This document shows positions 1-4,607 of a stretch of 5,441 nucleotides of DNA, piece by piece (within the stretch, counting starts at the first letter, position 1; the number at the start of each line of letters is the position of its first letter). The translations under genes and the position numbers were made by a program. The notes beneath the pieces were generated by a model. It had not been told where the DNA came from. It saw nothing but the letters and a program-made list of their open reading frames with translations, and searched no databases. Origin of the DNA: Bacillota bacterium (GTDB taxonomy: Bacteria > Bacillota > Bacilli > Paenibacillales > NBRC-103111); contig JAEWMH010000224.1 in NCBI GenBank assembly GCA_023393235.1, positions 1 to 5,441 on the forward strand, read 5' to 3'.

Positions 1-10
1 TATGCAGTTG

Positions 11-135
11 GAGGCAAATTTAAGCTACTTGAGGCTACTTGAGGCTACTTGAGGCTACTTGAGGCTACTAGAGGCTACTTGATGTTACTTGAGGTTAGTT
101 GAGGTAACTTAAGGCTACTGGAGGCCACTGGAGCC
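11..135. repeat. 10-bp tandem minisatellite downstream of mtnN
   Basis: About twelve head-to-tail copies of a decamer with consensus GAGGCTACTT. Copies at 31-60 and 71-80 are exact, and 61-70 differs only in its last base. Copies at both edges (11-30 and 81-130) carry one to several substitutions, the usual pattern of a decaying minisatellite with a homogenised core. The period stays exactly 10 bp without visible indels. It begins 28 bp past the mtnN stop and runs to near the window edge, so it may continue in degenerate form beyond position 1. Ten is not a multiple of three, so it is not a repeat-protein coding region. The unit is not self-complementary, so it forms no obvious hairpin. Confidence 0.93.
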
Positions 136-162
136 GGGCATGCGGTGGGGTTGAGCTTCCCC

Positions 163-882
163 CTACAGCCTTCCCAGCAAATGCTCCACCAGCTCACAGG
201 AACGGCGGGCCGCCAAGGCTGTAAACTCGGCGAAGCTCACCGGGGCGGAGCCATCCGCTTTGTCGGACATGGAGCGGATAATGACGAAGGGAATGCCGTT
301 CATGCCGCAGACCTGGGCTACAGCGGCCCCCTCCATCTCCGCGCACATCCCTCCGAAATCCCGTCTAAGCGCTGCTACCTCCGCCTTGTCGGCAATAAAC
401 CGGTCTCCGGACAGCACTCTGCCCGTCCGTACCCGGCCCGGCAGCACCGCTTCGCCGGACTCTACTGCCAGTCTGACCAGCTCCGGGTCAGCGGCAAAGA
501 CGGAGTGCTCCTGGAAGGGGATCACCCCCCGGGCAAAACCCAAGGGGCTGGCATCCATGTCATGCTGGAGGCAATCCAGGGACACCACCAGATCCCCTAC
601 CGCAAGCTCAGGGTCCAGGGCGCCGGCCACGCCAGTGAACAGAACAGCATCGGCACCACAGGCGGTCACCAGCAGCTGTGCCGTCACCGCCGCGTTCACC
701 TTGCCTACCCCTGATTTGCAGACCACGACCCGCCGCCCGGCGAAGCTTCCTTTCACGAACTCAATCCCCGCCAGCCGGATTATCTCCCGCTCCACCAGCT
801 TGGCGGCAAGCAGCCGGACCTCCTCATCCATAGCTCCGATAATCCCGATAACTTCATATGCGCTCTCTCCCGGTTTTCCCAT
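163..882 (-). CDS. mtnN: 5'-methylthioadenosine/S-adenosylhomocysteine nucleosidase
   Basis: This 239-residue cytosolic protein should hydrolyse the N-glycosidic bond of methylthioadenosine and S-adenosylhomocysteine, releasing adenine and recycling by-products of methylation and polyamine synthesis. It matches the E. coli Pfs fold end to end. GIIGAMDEE at residues 13-21 supplies the catalytic Glu (E21, equivalent to E12). KSGVGKVNAA is at 56-65 and TGVAGAL at 83-89. AEMEGAA at 181-187 gives the ribose-binding Met-Glu (E184, equivalent to E174). SMSDKAD at 204-210 gives the catalytic Asp (D207, equivalent to D197). The ATG at 882 is chosen because AAGGGGG lies ten bases upstream; the open frame runs on to a TTG at 960, but that codon sits inside the ccpA terminator hairpin. 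The family usually has about 230 residues. Other members of the PNP/UDP phosphorylase superfamily, such as futalosine hydrolase, are less likely given the conserved catalytic set. No promoter is evident, so readthrough from ccpA is possible. Confidence 0.9.
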   Translation of the reverse strand: MGKPGESAYEVIGIIGAMDEEVRLLAAKLVEREIIRLAGIEFVKGSFAGRRVVVCKSGVGKVNAAVTAQLLVTACGADAVLFTGVAGALDPELAVGDLVVSLDCLQHDMDASPLGFARGVIPFQEHSVFAADPELVRLAVESGEAVLPGRVRTGRVLSGDRFIADKAEVAALRRDFGGMCAEMEGAAVAQVCGMNGIPFVIIRSMSDKADGSAPVSFAEFTALAARRSCELVEHLLGRL

Positions 883-892
883 AACCAAGCCG

Positions 893-899
893 CCCCCTT
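893..899 (-). promoter_or_regulatory. Ribosome binding site of mtnN
   Basis: AAGGGGG on the minus strand, ten bases before the ATG at 882. It supports this start over the upstream TTG at 960. A TTG at 888 would also be within reach of the site, at a closer spacing, and cannot be fully excluded. Confidence 0.6.
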
Positions 900-940
900 C
901 ATCCGATTCAACTCTACGTTCCTCCTCCGGAAACCGGCAC

Positions 941-971
941 ATACAAGAACAGCTCCCCAAGAAGGGAGCTG
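941..971 (-). terminator. Rho-independent terminator after ccpA
   Basis: On the minus strand a perfect 8-bp stem, CAGCTCCC pairing with GGGAGCTG (arms 964-971 and 950-957), encloses a six-base loop. It is followed by a short T-rich tail, TTCTTGTAT. It starts 31 bases past the ccpA stop. The T-tract is poor, so termination may be leaky and could let some transcripts reach mtnN. Confidence 0.7.
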
Positions 972-1001
972 CGGATTCATTACTGGATTATCTTCTGCCA
1001 A

Positions 1002-2006
1002 TTATACCTCGGCAACAGATTGGCGCTGAATGACCTCGTGCATCAGGGTAACCTTGCCCTTTTCCACATTTTCCTTGTTCATCAGCTTCGTCAGCAGACG
1101 CATGGACACGGCGCCGATGTCGTACATCGGCTGAGCCACGGTGGTCAGCAGCGGACGAACCATAGAGGCCATCCGGCTGTTGTCTACGCTGATTACAGAA
1201 ATATCGCCGGGAATGGCAAGTCCCGCATCCTGGGCGGCGTGAATGGCGCCGATGGCCATTTCGTCAGTAGCCGAAAAAATAGCGGTTGGACGCTCAGGCA
1301 GCTCCAGGAAATATTTCATCGCCTCAATACCGGATTCATACCGGTGGTTGCCGATCCGTACCAAAGATTCATCAAATGCCACCCCCGCTTCTTCCAGGGC
1401 GTTCTTGTACCCGTTGTACCGGGAGAAGCCGTTGTTGGGGTCCTGCAGGTTCCCGCTGATCATGCCGATACGCCGGTGGCCCTTGTCAAGAAGCAGCTTC
1501 ACAGCATCATGTGCGGCCTGCTGGTGGTCGATATCCACTGCAGCCATGGTATTGCCCTCCACATTGGTACCGCACAGCACGATAGGCACTGTGGCCGTCT
1601 GGAAGGCTTGCATATGCTCGTCCGTCACAACGCCGCCCATAAACAACAGCCCGTCCACCTGCTTCTCCAGCAGAGTGTTGATTACGCGGATCTCCTTTTC
1701 CTTGCGCTTGTCCGCGTTACAAAGGATGATATTGTAGTGGTACATATTGGCAATGTCTTCAATGCCCCGGGCCACCTCGGCAAAGATGGCGTTGGAGATA
1801 TCGGGAATGACAACGCCCACGGTGGTGGTCTTCTTGCTGGCCAAGCCCCGCGCAACGGCATTGGGACGGTAGCCCAGCCGCTCAATGGCTTCGAACACCT
1901 TTTTTCTGGTTTGGGGCTTCACATTCGGATTATTGTTGACAACCCGGGATACGGTAGCCATCGATACTCCGGCTTCTCTGGCAACATCGTAAATAGTTAC
2001 TGTCAC
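1002..2006 (-). CDS. ccpA: Catabolite control protein A (LacI/GalR family)
   Basis: This 334-residue cytosolic transcription factor is the global regulator of carbon catabolite repression in Firmicutes. With HPr phosphorylated on Ser46 as corepressor, it binds cre operators. The N-terminal LacI-type helix-turn-helix (TIYDVAREAGVSMATVSRVV, residues 4-23) and the hinge helix (NAVARGLAS, 49-57) match B. subtilis CcpA almost residue for residue. The periplasmic-binding-protein-like core follows, with ATDEMAIGAIHAAQD and, near the C-terminus, MVRPLLTTVAQP and YDIGAVSMRLLTKLMNKE, segments typical of CcpA rather than of sugar-specific LacI paralogues. The GTG at 2006 is chosen because GGAGAGAG lies seven bases upstream and it gives the expected N-terminus MTVTIYDV. 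The TTG five codons earlier overlaps that ribosome binding site. The gene has its own promoter and a terminator. The YtxJ gene lies 130 bp upstream, as in other Bacillales. Confidence 0.97.
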   Translation of the reverse strand: MTVTIYDVAREAGVSMATVSRVVNNNPNVKPQTRKKVFEAIERLGYRPNAVARGLASKKTTTVGVVIPDISNAIFAEVARGIEDIANMYHYNIILCNADKRKEKEIRVINTLLEKQVDGLLFMGGVVTDEHMQAFQTATVPIVLCGTNVEGNTMAAVDIDHQQAAHDAVKLLLDKGHRRIGMISGNLQDPNNGFSRYNGYKNALEEAGVAFDESLVRIGNHRYESGIEAMKYFLELPERPTAIFSATDEMAIGAIHAAQDAGLAIPGDISVISVDNSRMASMVRPLLTTVAQPMYDIGAVSMRLLTKLMNKENVEKGKVTLMHEVIQRQSVAEV

Positions 2007-2011
2007 GTTAT

Positions 2012-2019
2012 CTCTCTCC
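2012..2019 (-). promoter_or_regulatory. Ribosome binding site of ccpA
   Basis: GGAGAGAG on the minus strand, with seven bases between its GGAGAG core and the GTG at 2006. It decides the GTG start over the TTG at 2021, which overlaps the site itself. Confidence 0.8.
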
Positions 2020-2057
2020 AATATATAGACGTATTTTCATTCCCGTATAATAACGAT

Positions 2058-2086
2058 ATGATACGACAAAATAATTCGCCTTGCAA
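2058..2086 (-). promoter_or_regulatory. Probable sigma-A promoter of ccpA
   Basis: On the minus strand the -35 box is TTGCAA (2081-2086), the spacer is 17 bp, and the -10 box is TATCAT (2058-2063). Transcription would start near 2051, giving a leader of about 45 bases. A second -10-like hexamer, TATTAT at 2047-2052, has no good -35 partner. The -35 box is also part of the inverted repeat at 2080-2108. The call rests on motif match and spacing only. Confidence 0.55.
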
Positions 2087-2108
2087 CGGAAACCTTCCCG
2101 TTTGCAAG
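2080..2108. repeat. Inverted repeat between ytxJ and ccpA
   Basis: Arms CTTGCAACGG (2080-2089) and CCGTTTGCAAG (2098-2108) are complementary except for one bulged base and leave an 8-base loop. As RNA on the minus strand it lies 28 bases past the ytxJ stop and is followed by GCGAATTATTTTG, a weak T-rich tail, so it could be a poor ytxJ terminator. As DNA its second arm supplies the ccpA -35 box, so it could equally be an operator. Confidence 0.55.
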
Positions 2109-2136
2109 AGATTCCCACTTCCCCGCCTTGGCGAAA

Positions 2137-2487
2137 TCAATCCAGCCGGGAAGCCTGCTCCTTCAAGGCCGCTGCGGTAATTCGCCAATGGGAGGTCGTC
2201 CAGACGGACGCGCCGTTCTTCAAAAGCAGCACCTGCGGCGATTCATGCTTCACACCGGTATCCTCCGCCACCGCATTGGATACGGCCCGGTGCTCCACCA
2301 CCAGAACACGGGCATACCGGACGCCCGGCAGCGCTTCCACATGCGTATGCTTCAGAAACTCGTCATGGGCTTCAGCGCTGATGGGACAGCGGGTGCTGTG
2401 CTTTATAAGCATAACCGGCGAATTCTCCGACTCCGCCAGCAGCCGCTTCCATTCCTCAACCTTCGTCAATTCCTGCACATCGGCCAA
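2137..2487 (-). CDS. ytxJ: YtxJ-type bacillithiol-system redox protein
   Basis: This 116-residue cytosolic protein has a thioredoxin-like fold of the YtxJ family (DUF2847), which is associated with bacillithiol-dependent thiol redox control. The signature is KHSTRCPIS at residues 29-37, placing a single active-site Cys (C34) where thioredoxins have CxxC; the second position is Ser (CPIS), so it is a monothiol type. The expected cis-proline loop is HESPQVLLL (81-89, P84). No signal peptide or membrane segment is visible. The TTG at 2487 is chosen because AGGTGA lies six bases upstream and an in-frame TGA directly precedes it; a GTG three codons later is an alternative. In Bacillus, ytxJ also lies near ccpA, which supports the call. 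It has its own apparent promoter and terminates or reads through toward ccpA. The precise substrate is unknown. Confidence 0.9.
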   Translation of the reverse strand: MADVQELTKVEEWKRLLAESENSPVMLIKHSTRCPISAEAHDEFLKHTHVEALPGVRYARVLVVEHRAVSNAVAEDTGVKHESPQVLLLKNGASVWTTSHWRITAAALKEQASRLD

Positions 2488-2525
2488 TCACGCTCACCTG
2501 CCTGCAAATGATTTCCTTTCAATCA

Positions 2526-2555
2526 ATAGTATCAAAAATAAAGAAAAAAAGCCAA
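2526..2555 (-). promoter_or_regulatory. Probable promoter of ytxJ
   Basis: On the minus strand the -35-like box is TTGGCT (2550-2555), the spacer is an 18-bp T-rich stretch, and the -10 box is TACTAT (2526-2531). The predicted start, near 2519, leaves about 30 bases before the TTG start codon. The -35 box and spacer share bases with the upstream terminator stem and its T-tract. Confidence 0.5.
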
Positions 2556-2572
2556 CCTTATTGTAGGCGGCT
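2544..2572 (-). terminator. Rho-independent terminator upstream of ytxJ
   Basis: On the minus strand AGCCGCC (2566-2572) pairs with GGTTGGCT (2550-2557) through a stem with one bulge and a G-T pair, with an eight-base loop. It is followed directly by seven T residues (2544-2550, the first shared with the stem). It should end transcripts from the zinc-ribbon gene and from the upstream vanZ-side genes. Confidence 0.65.
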
Positions 2573-2581
2573 CAACTGGAA

Positions 2582-2645
2582 TAACTTGGTCCAGCCCAAA
2601 GGCTGGATGAGTTATGGAAACTTCGAAATGGGTAAGGCCCATTCG
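2582..2645 (-). other. Two adjacent hairpins in a gene-free stretch
   Basis: The region 2573-2787 between the zinc-ribbon gene and the terminator holds no convincing gene. It does contain two neat inverted repeats. In the first, TCCAGCC and GGCTGGA (2590-2596 and 2601-2607) enclose CAAA, and an outer TAACT/AGTTA pair (2582-2586 and 2610-2614) extends the stem across a small internal loop. In the second, CGAAATGGG and CCCATTCG (2624-2632 and 2638-2645) enclose a five-base loop with one bulge. Neither is followed by a T-tract. Together with the terminator at 2544-2572 they would fold the 3' part of a transcript of at most about 250 bases. I recognise no known RNA family; the region may simply be a structured 3' UTR. 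Confidence 0.5.
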
Positions 2646-2787
2646 GGGGTATCTGTACTTCTTTTTCTCCCTTTCTGTGGTTCCGGTTCTGCGATTTGGA
2701 TCTGAGGTTTGGTTACAGTGTTCGTGGCTCTCATTCGGATTGCGCATTGCTTATGGATGTTGTACAGCCCGCCTTGCCCTTCACCGG

Positions 2788-3210
2788 TCAAAGCTTCATT
2801 TCGTAAGTACTCATAGCGTAGCGGGTAATCTGGGAAAGACGCTCGGTCACATCCCGCTTCCATGCCTCATCCTGCAAGGACCTGGCCAGCAGCAGCATAT
2901 CCAATAGCTCATTGATCCGTTCCTCCAGTATAACGCCCACGGATTCATGACGGTGCTCCTTATCGGTTACCGCCACCATCAGATGGGAAATTTCGCTTAT
3001 TTCCTCAAAGCGTATATACTGTTTTTCAGGTTTGTTGCCCAATTGGCTTATCAGCTTCGTCATATCCGGCTTAACGGCGGCGAATACCTCGCTGCGGCTG
3101 CAGGACTCGCATGTCAGCACCGGCACATGGGCAATCTCTACCTTGCCCTGGTAGATGACACTTCGCAGACAAATATTCATTGTCTGACCGCACTTACATT
3201 CCTTTTGCAA
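2788..3210 (-). CDS. Zinc-ribbon-like hypothetical protein
   Basis: A 140-residue predicted cytosolic protein that I cannot name with confidence. Its N-terminus has paired cysteines, C5-K-C7-G and C34-E-S-C37, about 27 residues apart, resembling the zinc ribbon of YgiT/MqsA-type proteins, though the first pair is CxC rather than CxxC. C14 lies between them. The remainder, from about residue 45, is polar and probably helical, ending in an amphipathic segment (ILEERINELLDMLLLARSLQDEAWKRDVTERL). No membrane segment or enzyme motif is evident. The TTG at 3210 is chosen because AAGGAG lies nine bases upstream; the ATG at 3228 lacks any Shine-Dalgarno and sits just after a T-tract. A DNA-binding or metal-sensing role would be speculation. 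It lies downstream of vanZ with a terminator-like hairpin between. Confidence 0.75.
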   Translation of the reverse strand: MQKECKCGQTMNICLRSVIYQGKVEIAHVPVLTCESCSRSEVFAAVKPDMTKLISQLGNKPEKQYIRFEEISEISHLMVAVTDKEHRHESVGVILEERINELLDMLLLARSLQDEAWKRDVTERLSQITRYAMSTYEMKL

Positions 3211-3219
3211 AACAACCAG

Positions 3220-3225
3220 CTCCTT
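3220..3225 (-). promoter_or_regulatory. Ribosome binding site deciding the zinc-ribbon start
   Basis: AAGGAG on the minus strand, nine bases before TTG 3210. It lies inside the coding sequence if the ATG at 3228 is used instead, and no other Shine-Dalgarno serves that ATG. Confidence 0.6.
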
Positions 3226-3230
3226 CATCC

Positions 3231-3271
3231 AAAAAAAGAGAAGGCAGCAGTGACACATGCCTCCACTCTCT
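3231..3271 (-). terminator. Terminator-like hairpin between vanZ and the zinc-ribbon gene
   Basis: On the minus strand an AGAGA/TCTCT outer stem (3267-3271 with 3237-3241) and an AGGCA/TGCCT inner stem (3258-3262 with 3242-3246) are separated by a four-base bulge and enclose an 11-base loop. The structure runs into TCTCT followed by seven T residues in all (3231-3237, one shared with the stem). The T-tract is good, but the stem is only moderately stable. It lies about 90 bases past the vanZ stop and ends just before the possible ATG at 3228, so it is either the vanZ operon terminator or an attenuator of the next gene. Confidence 0.5.
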
Positions 3272-3360
3272 TGTAATTCGACCAGGGAGCCGGTTTTCCT
3301 CCCAAAAGGATGCTAGTATTTATTGGCACGAAAGCCATTCTTCATACAGGTTGACCCGTA

Positions 3361-3777
3361 TTACTGCTTCATCCGGTGGGGCAGACGGGCATATTGCCGG
3401 GCTACGAAAGGGATGTAAAGCACCAGCATGGCCAGGGTCCCGCCAATGGCATCGTTGCGCAGATCATGCCAGTCTGACGAGCGGCCGCTTACAAACAGCT
3501 GGTGGAACTCATCCGTCAGCCCGTAGACCGTACACAACAACACAACCAAAAGCCGCTGCCGCGCAGTTGGTCTGGGGCCGGCGATGGCCCACACGAAAGC
3601 TAATCCCAAAATAAAGTAAGCGACAAAATGGCCCCAATCGAAGCTTTCCATAGCAGGAAACAATTTGTGGAAGAAGGGCATCAGGGAACCCAGCTCGTCT
3701 CCGGTGCGGGAGGAAAAATAAAAGATGGCTCCCATCACGATCACGGGAGGGAGCCATCGGACCAGATGCTTCATCAT
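3361..3777 (-). CDS. VanZ-family membrane protein
   Basis: A 138-residue integral membrane protein with four predicted transmembrane segments at about residues 5-21, 47-66, 75-88 and 108-127. It carries the family hallmark between segments 3 and 4: TDEFHQLFVSGRSSDWHDLRNDAIGG (split here as TDEFHQLF at 88-95 and GRSSDWHDLRNDAIGG at 98-113). VanZ itself gives low-level teicoplanin resistance in enterococci, but most members of this family are of unknown function, and nothing here indicates a glycopeptide resistance cluster. The start ATG at 3777 overlaps the stop of the upstream gene (ATGA), which suggests translational coupling; a second ATG follows at 3774. The length is typical for stand-alone VanZ-like proteins. 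Confidence 0.88.
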   Translation of the reverse strand: MMKHLVRWLPPVIVMGAIFYFSSRTGDELGSLMPFFHKLFPAMESFDWGHFVAYFILGLAFVWAIAGPRPTARQRLLVVLLCTVYGLTDEFHQLFVSGRSSDWHDLRNDAIGGTLAMLVLYIPFVARQYARLPHRMKQ

Positions 3778-4307
3778 ACCCGGCCGGCACCTGCCAACGC
3801 ATCCACGAAGGCTTTGGAGAAGGCGGGCAGATCCGGCGGACGGCGGCCGGAGATAATATTCCGGTCAATAACCACCTCTTCATCGATCCAGGTAGCACCG
3901 GCATTCTCCAGATCATCCTTAATGCCCGGTGTGGAGGTCATCGTATATCCCTTCACAATACCCGCGGAAATCAGCACCCAGCCTGCGTGGCAGATCTGGG
4001 CGATCGGCTTGCCGGCCTCGTGGAACTCCCGGGTCAGACGCAGCACATGCGGATAACGGCGCAGCTTGTCCGGCGCCCAGCCTCCTGGAACATACAGCCC
4101 GTCATAATCCGCCGAGGTAACGTCATCGAATGCCACATCCGACGTGATAGGAACCCCGTATTTGCCGTGCAGCACTTTGCCCGCTTCCGTGGCGGCGATC
4201 ACCACCTGTGCACCGGATTCCCGCAGGCGCAGCACAGGGTACCACATTTCCAGATCCTCGAATTCCTCTTCCGTAAAAGCCAGTATCTTTTTGCCCATAA
4301 GCTCCAT
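3774..4307 (-). CDS. DJ-1/PfpI-family protein (class I amidotransferase-like)
   Basis: A 177-residue cytosolic protein of the DJ-1/PfpI superfamily, closest in pattern to the PfpI/YfkM (general stress protein 18) branch. Proposed activities of that branch include protease, deglycase and glyoxalase-like functions, so the substrate is uncertain. Visible landmarks are the FEDLE segment with the conserved Glu (E15), the VPGGWAPD loop (73-80), and the nucleophile elbow QICHAGW (104-110) with Cys106 followed by His107. TPGIKDDLENAGATWIDEEVV and SGRRPPDLPAF are typical of the C-terminal half. D80 stands where the Pyrococcus enzyme has a catalytic Glu. The start ATG at 4307 has AAGGAGG nine bases upstream; an internal ATG at 4298 is a poorer choice. 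It overlaps vanZ by four bases and follows the 81-bp repeat array. No promoter is evident in the short leader. Confidence 0.92.
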   Translation of the reverse strand: MELMGKKILAFTEEEFEDLEMWYPVLRLRESGAQVVIAATEAGKVLHGKYGVPITSDVAFDDVTSADYDGLYVPGGWAPDKLRRYPHVLRLTREFHEAGKPIAQICHAGWVLISAGIVKGYTMTSTPGIKDDLENAGATWIDEEVVIDRNIISGRRPPDLPAFSKAFVDALAGAGRV

Positions 4308-4316
4308 ACGTTTCGT

Positions 4317-4323
4317 CCTCCTT
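4317..4323 (-). promoter_or_regulatory. Ribosome binding site of the PfpI-like gene
   Basis: AAGGAGG on the minus strand, a full Shine-Dalgarno match, nine bases before the ATG at 4307. It fixes that start over the internal ATG at 4298. Confidence 0.85.
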
Positions 4324-4338
4324 ATAATTGGAAATCAA

Positions 4339-4607
4339 CTGCGGCGTGGACCGTGTTACGTCTTGATTTCGCCCTCAAACCGGCTTTGCCGGTTTCGAGG
4401 CTTCGATAACACATCCGGCCTGCGGCTTGGACCGTGTTACGTCTTGATTTAGCCCTCAAACCGGCTCTGCCGGTTTCAAGGCTTCGATAACACATCCGGC
4501 CTGCGGCTTGGACCGTGTTACGTCTTGATTTGGCCCTCAAACCGGCTCTGCCGGTTTCGAGGCTTCGATAACACATCCGGCCTGCGGCGTGGACCGTGTT
4601 ATCGAAG
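4339..4607. repeat. 81-bp tandem repeat array with hairpin units
   Basis: Three full 81-bp units start at 4341, 4422 and 4503, and a partial fourth starts at 4584. The full units differ from each other at only two to four positions. Each contains a strong hairpin, AAACCGGC and GCCGGTTT around a three-base loop, framed by GTGTTACG on the left and CGATAACAC on the right. This makes an imperfect palindrome of about 60 bp (4353-4412, 4434-4493, 4515-4574) joined by a 21-bp spacer. The partial fourth unit reads GTGTTATCGAAG, the reverse complement of the element's right end. No T-tract follows, so this is not an ordinary terminator. The minus strand is open through the array only because 81 is a multiple of three. 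Confidence 0.95.
4563..4607 (-). repeat. 12-bp perfect inverted repeat spanning the ptsI stop
   Basis: CTTCGATAACAC (4563-4574) and GTGTTATCGAAG (4596-4607) are perfectly complementary across a 21-base GC-rich loop that can itself pair in part. On the minus strand the first arm contains the last two ptsI codons and its TAA stop. It could fold at the 3' end of ptsI mRNA, but no T-tract follows. Confidence 0.85.

Noticed and set aside
883..960. Longer N-terminus for mtnN starting at TTG 960
   Set aside because: That TTG lies in the loop and stem of the ccpA terminator and has no ribosome binding site. The added Cys- and Glu-rich residues do not fit the nucleosidase family.
145..1033. Plus-strand frames across mtnN
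   Set aside because: They overlap the conserved mtnN gene on the other strand and have low-complexity Ser, Thr and Pro composition typical of antisense frames in GC-rich DNA.
1020..2180. Long plus-strand open frame antisense to ccpA
   Set aside because: It is the antisense shadow of a clear ccpA gene. The translation is His- and Gly-rich with no recognisable domain and no credible start signals.
2541..2790. Known structured RNA such as 6S RNA, tmRNA, T-box or SAM riboswitch
   Set aside because: None of the hallmark motifs I could look for (T-box AGGGTGG, tmRNA ends, SAM-I core) is present. The hairpins are short and local, unlike the long 6S rod.
2532..2863. Minus-strand short frames in the 2573-2787 gap
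   Set aside because: They lack Shine-Dalgarno sequences and domain-like composition. One starts within the zinc-ribbon gene in another frame, and another runs through the terminator.
2614..2907. Plus-strand 97-residue frame with a hydrophobic stretch
   Set aside because: It overlaps the 3' end of the zinc-ribbon gene antisense. Its start lies at the base of a hairpin with only a weak ribosome binding site, and its hydrophobicity is explained by T-rich DNA.
3361..3777. Glycopeptide resistance cluster suggested by the VanZ homologue
   Set aside because: No vanA/H/X/R/S-like genes accompany it. Stand-alone VanZ-family proteins are common in Firmicutes and mostly unrelated to resistance.
4341..4601. 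CRISPR array
   Set aside because: The units are joined head to tail with near-identical sequence throughout. There are no unique spacers, so this is a tandem repeat.
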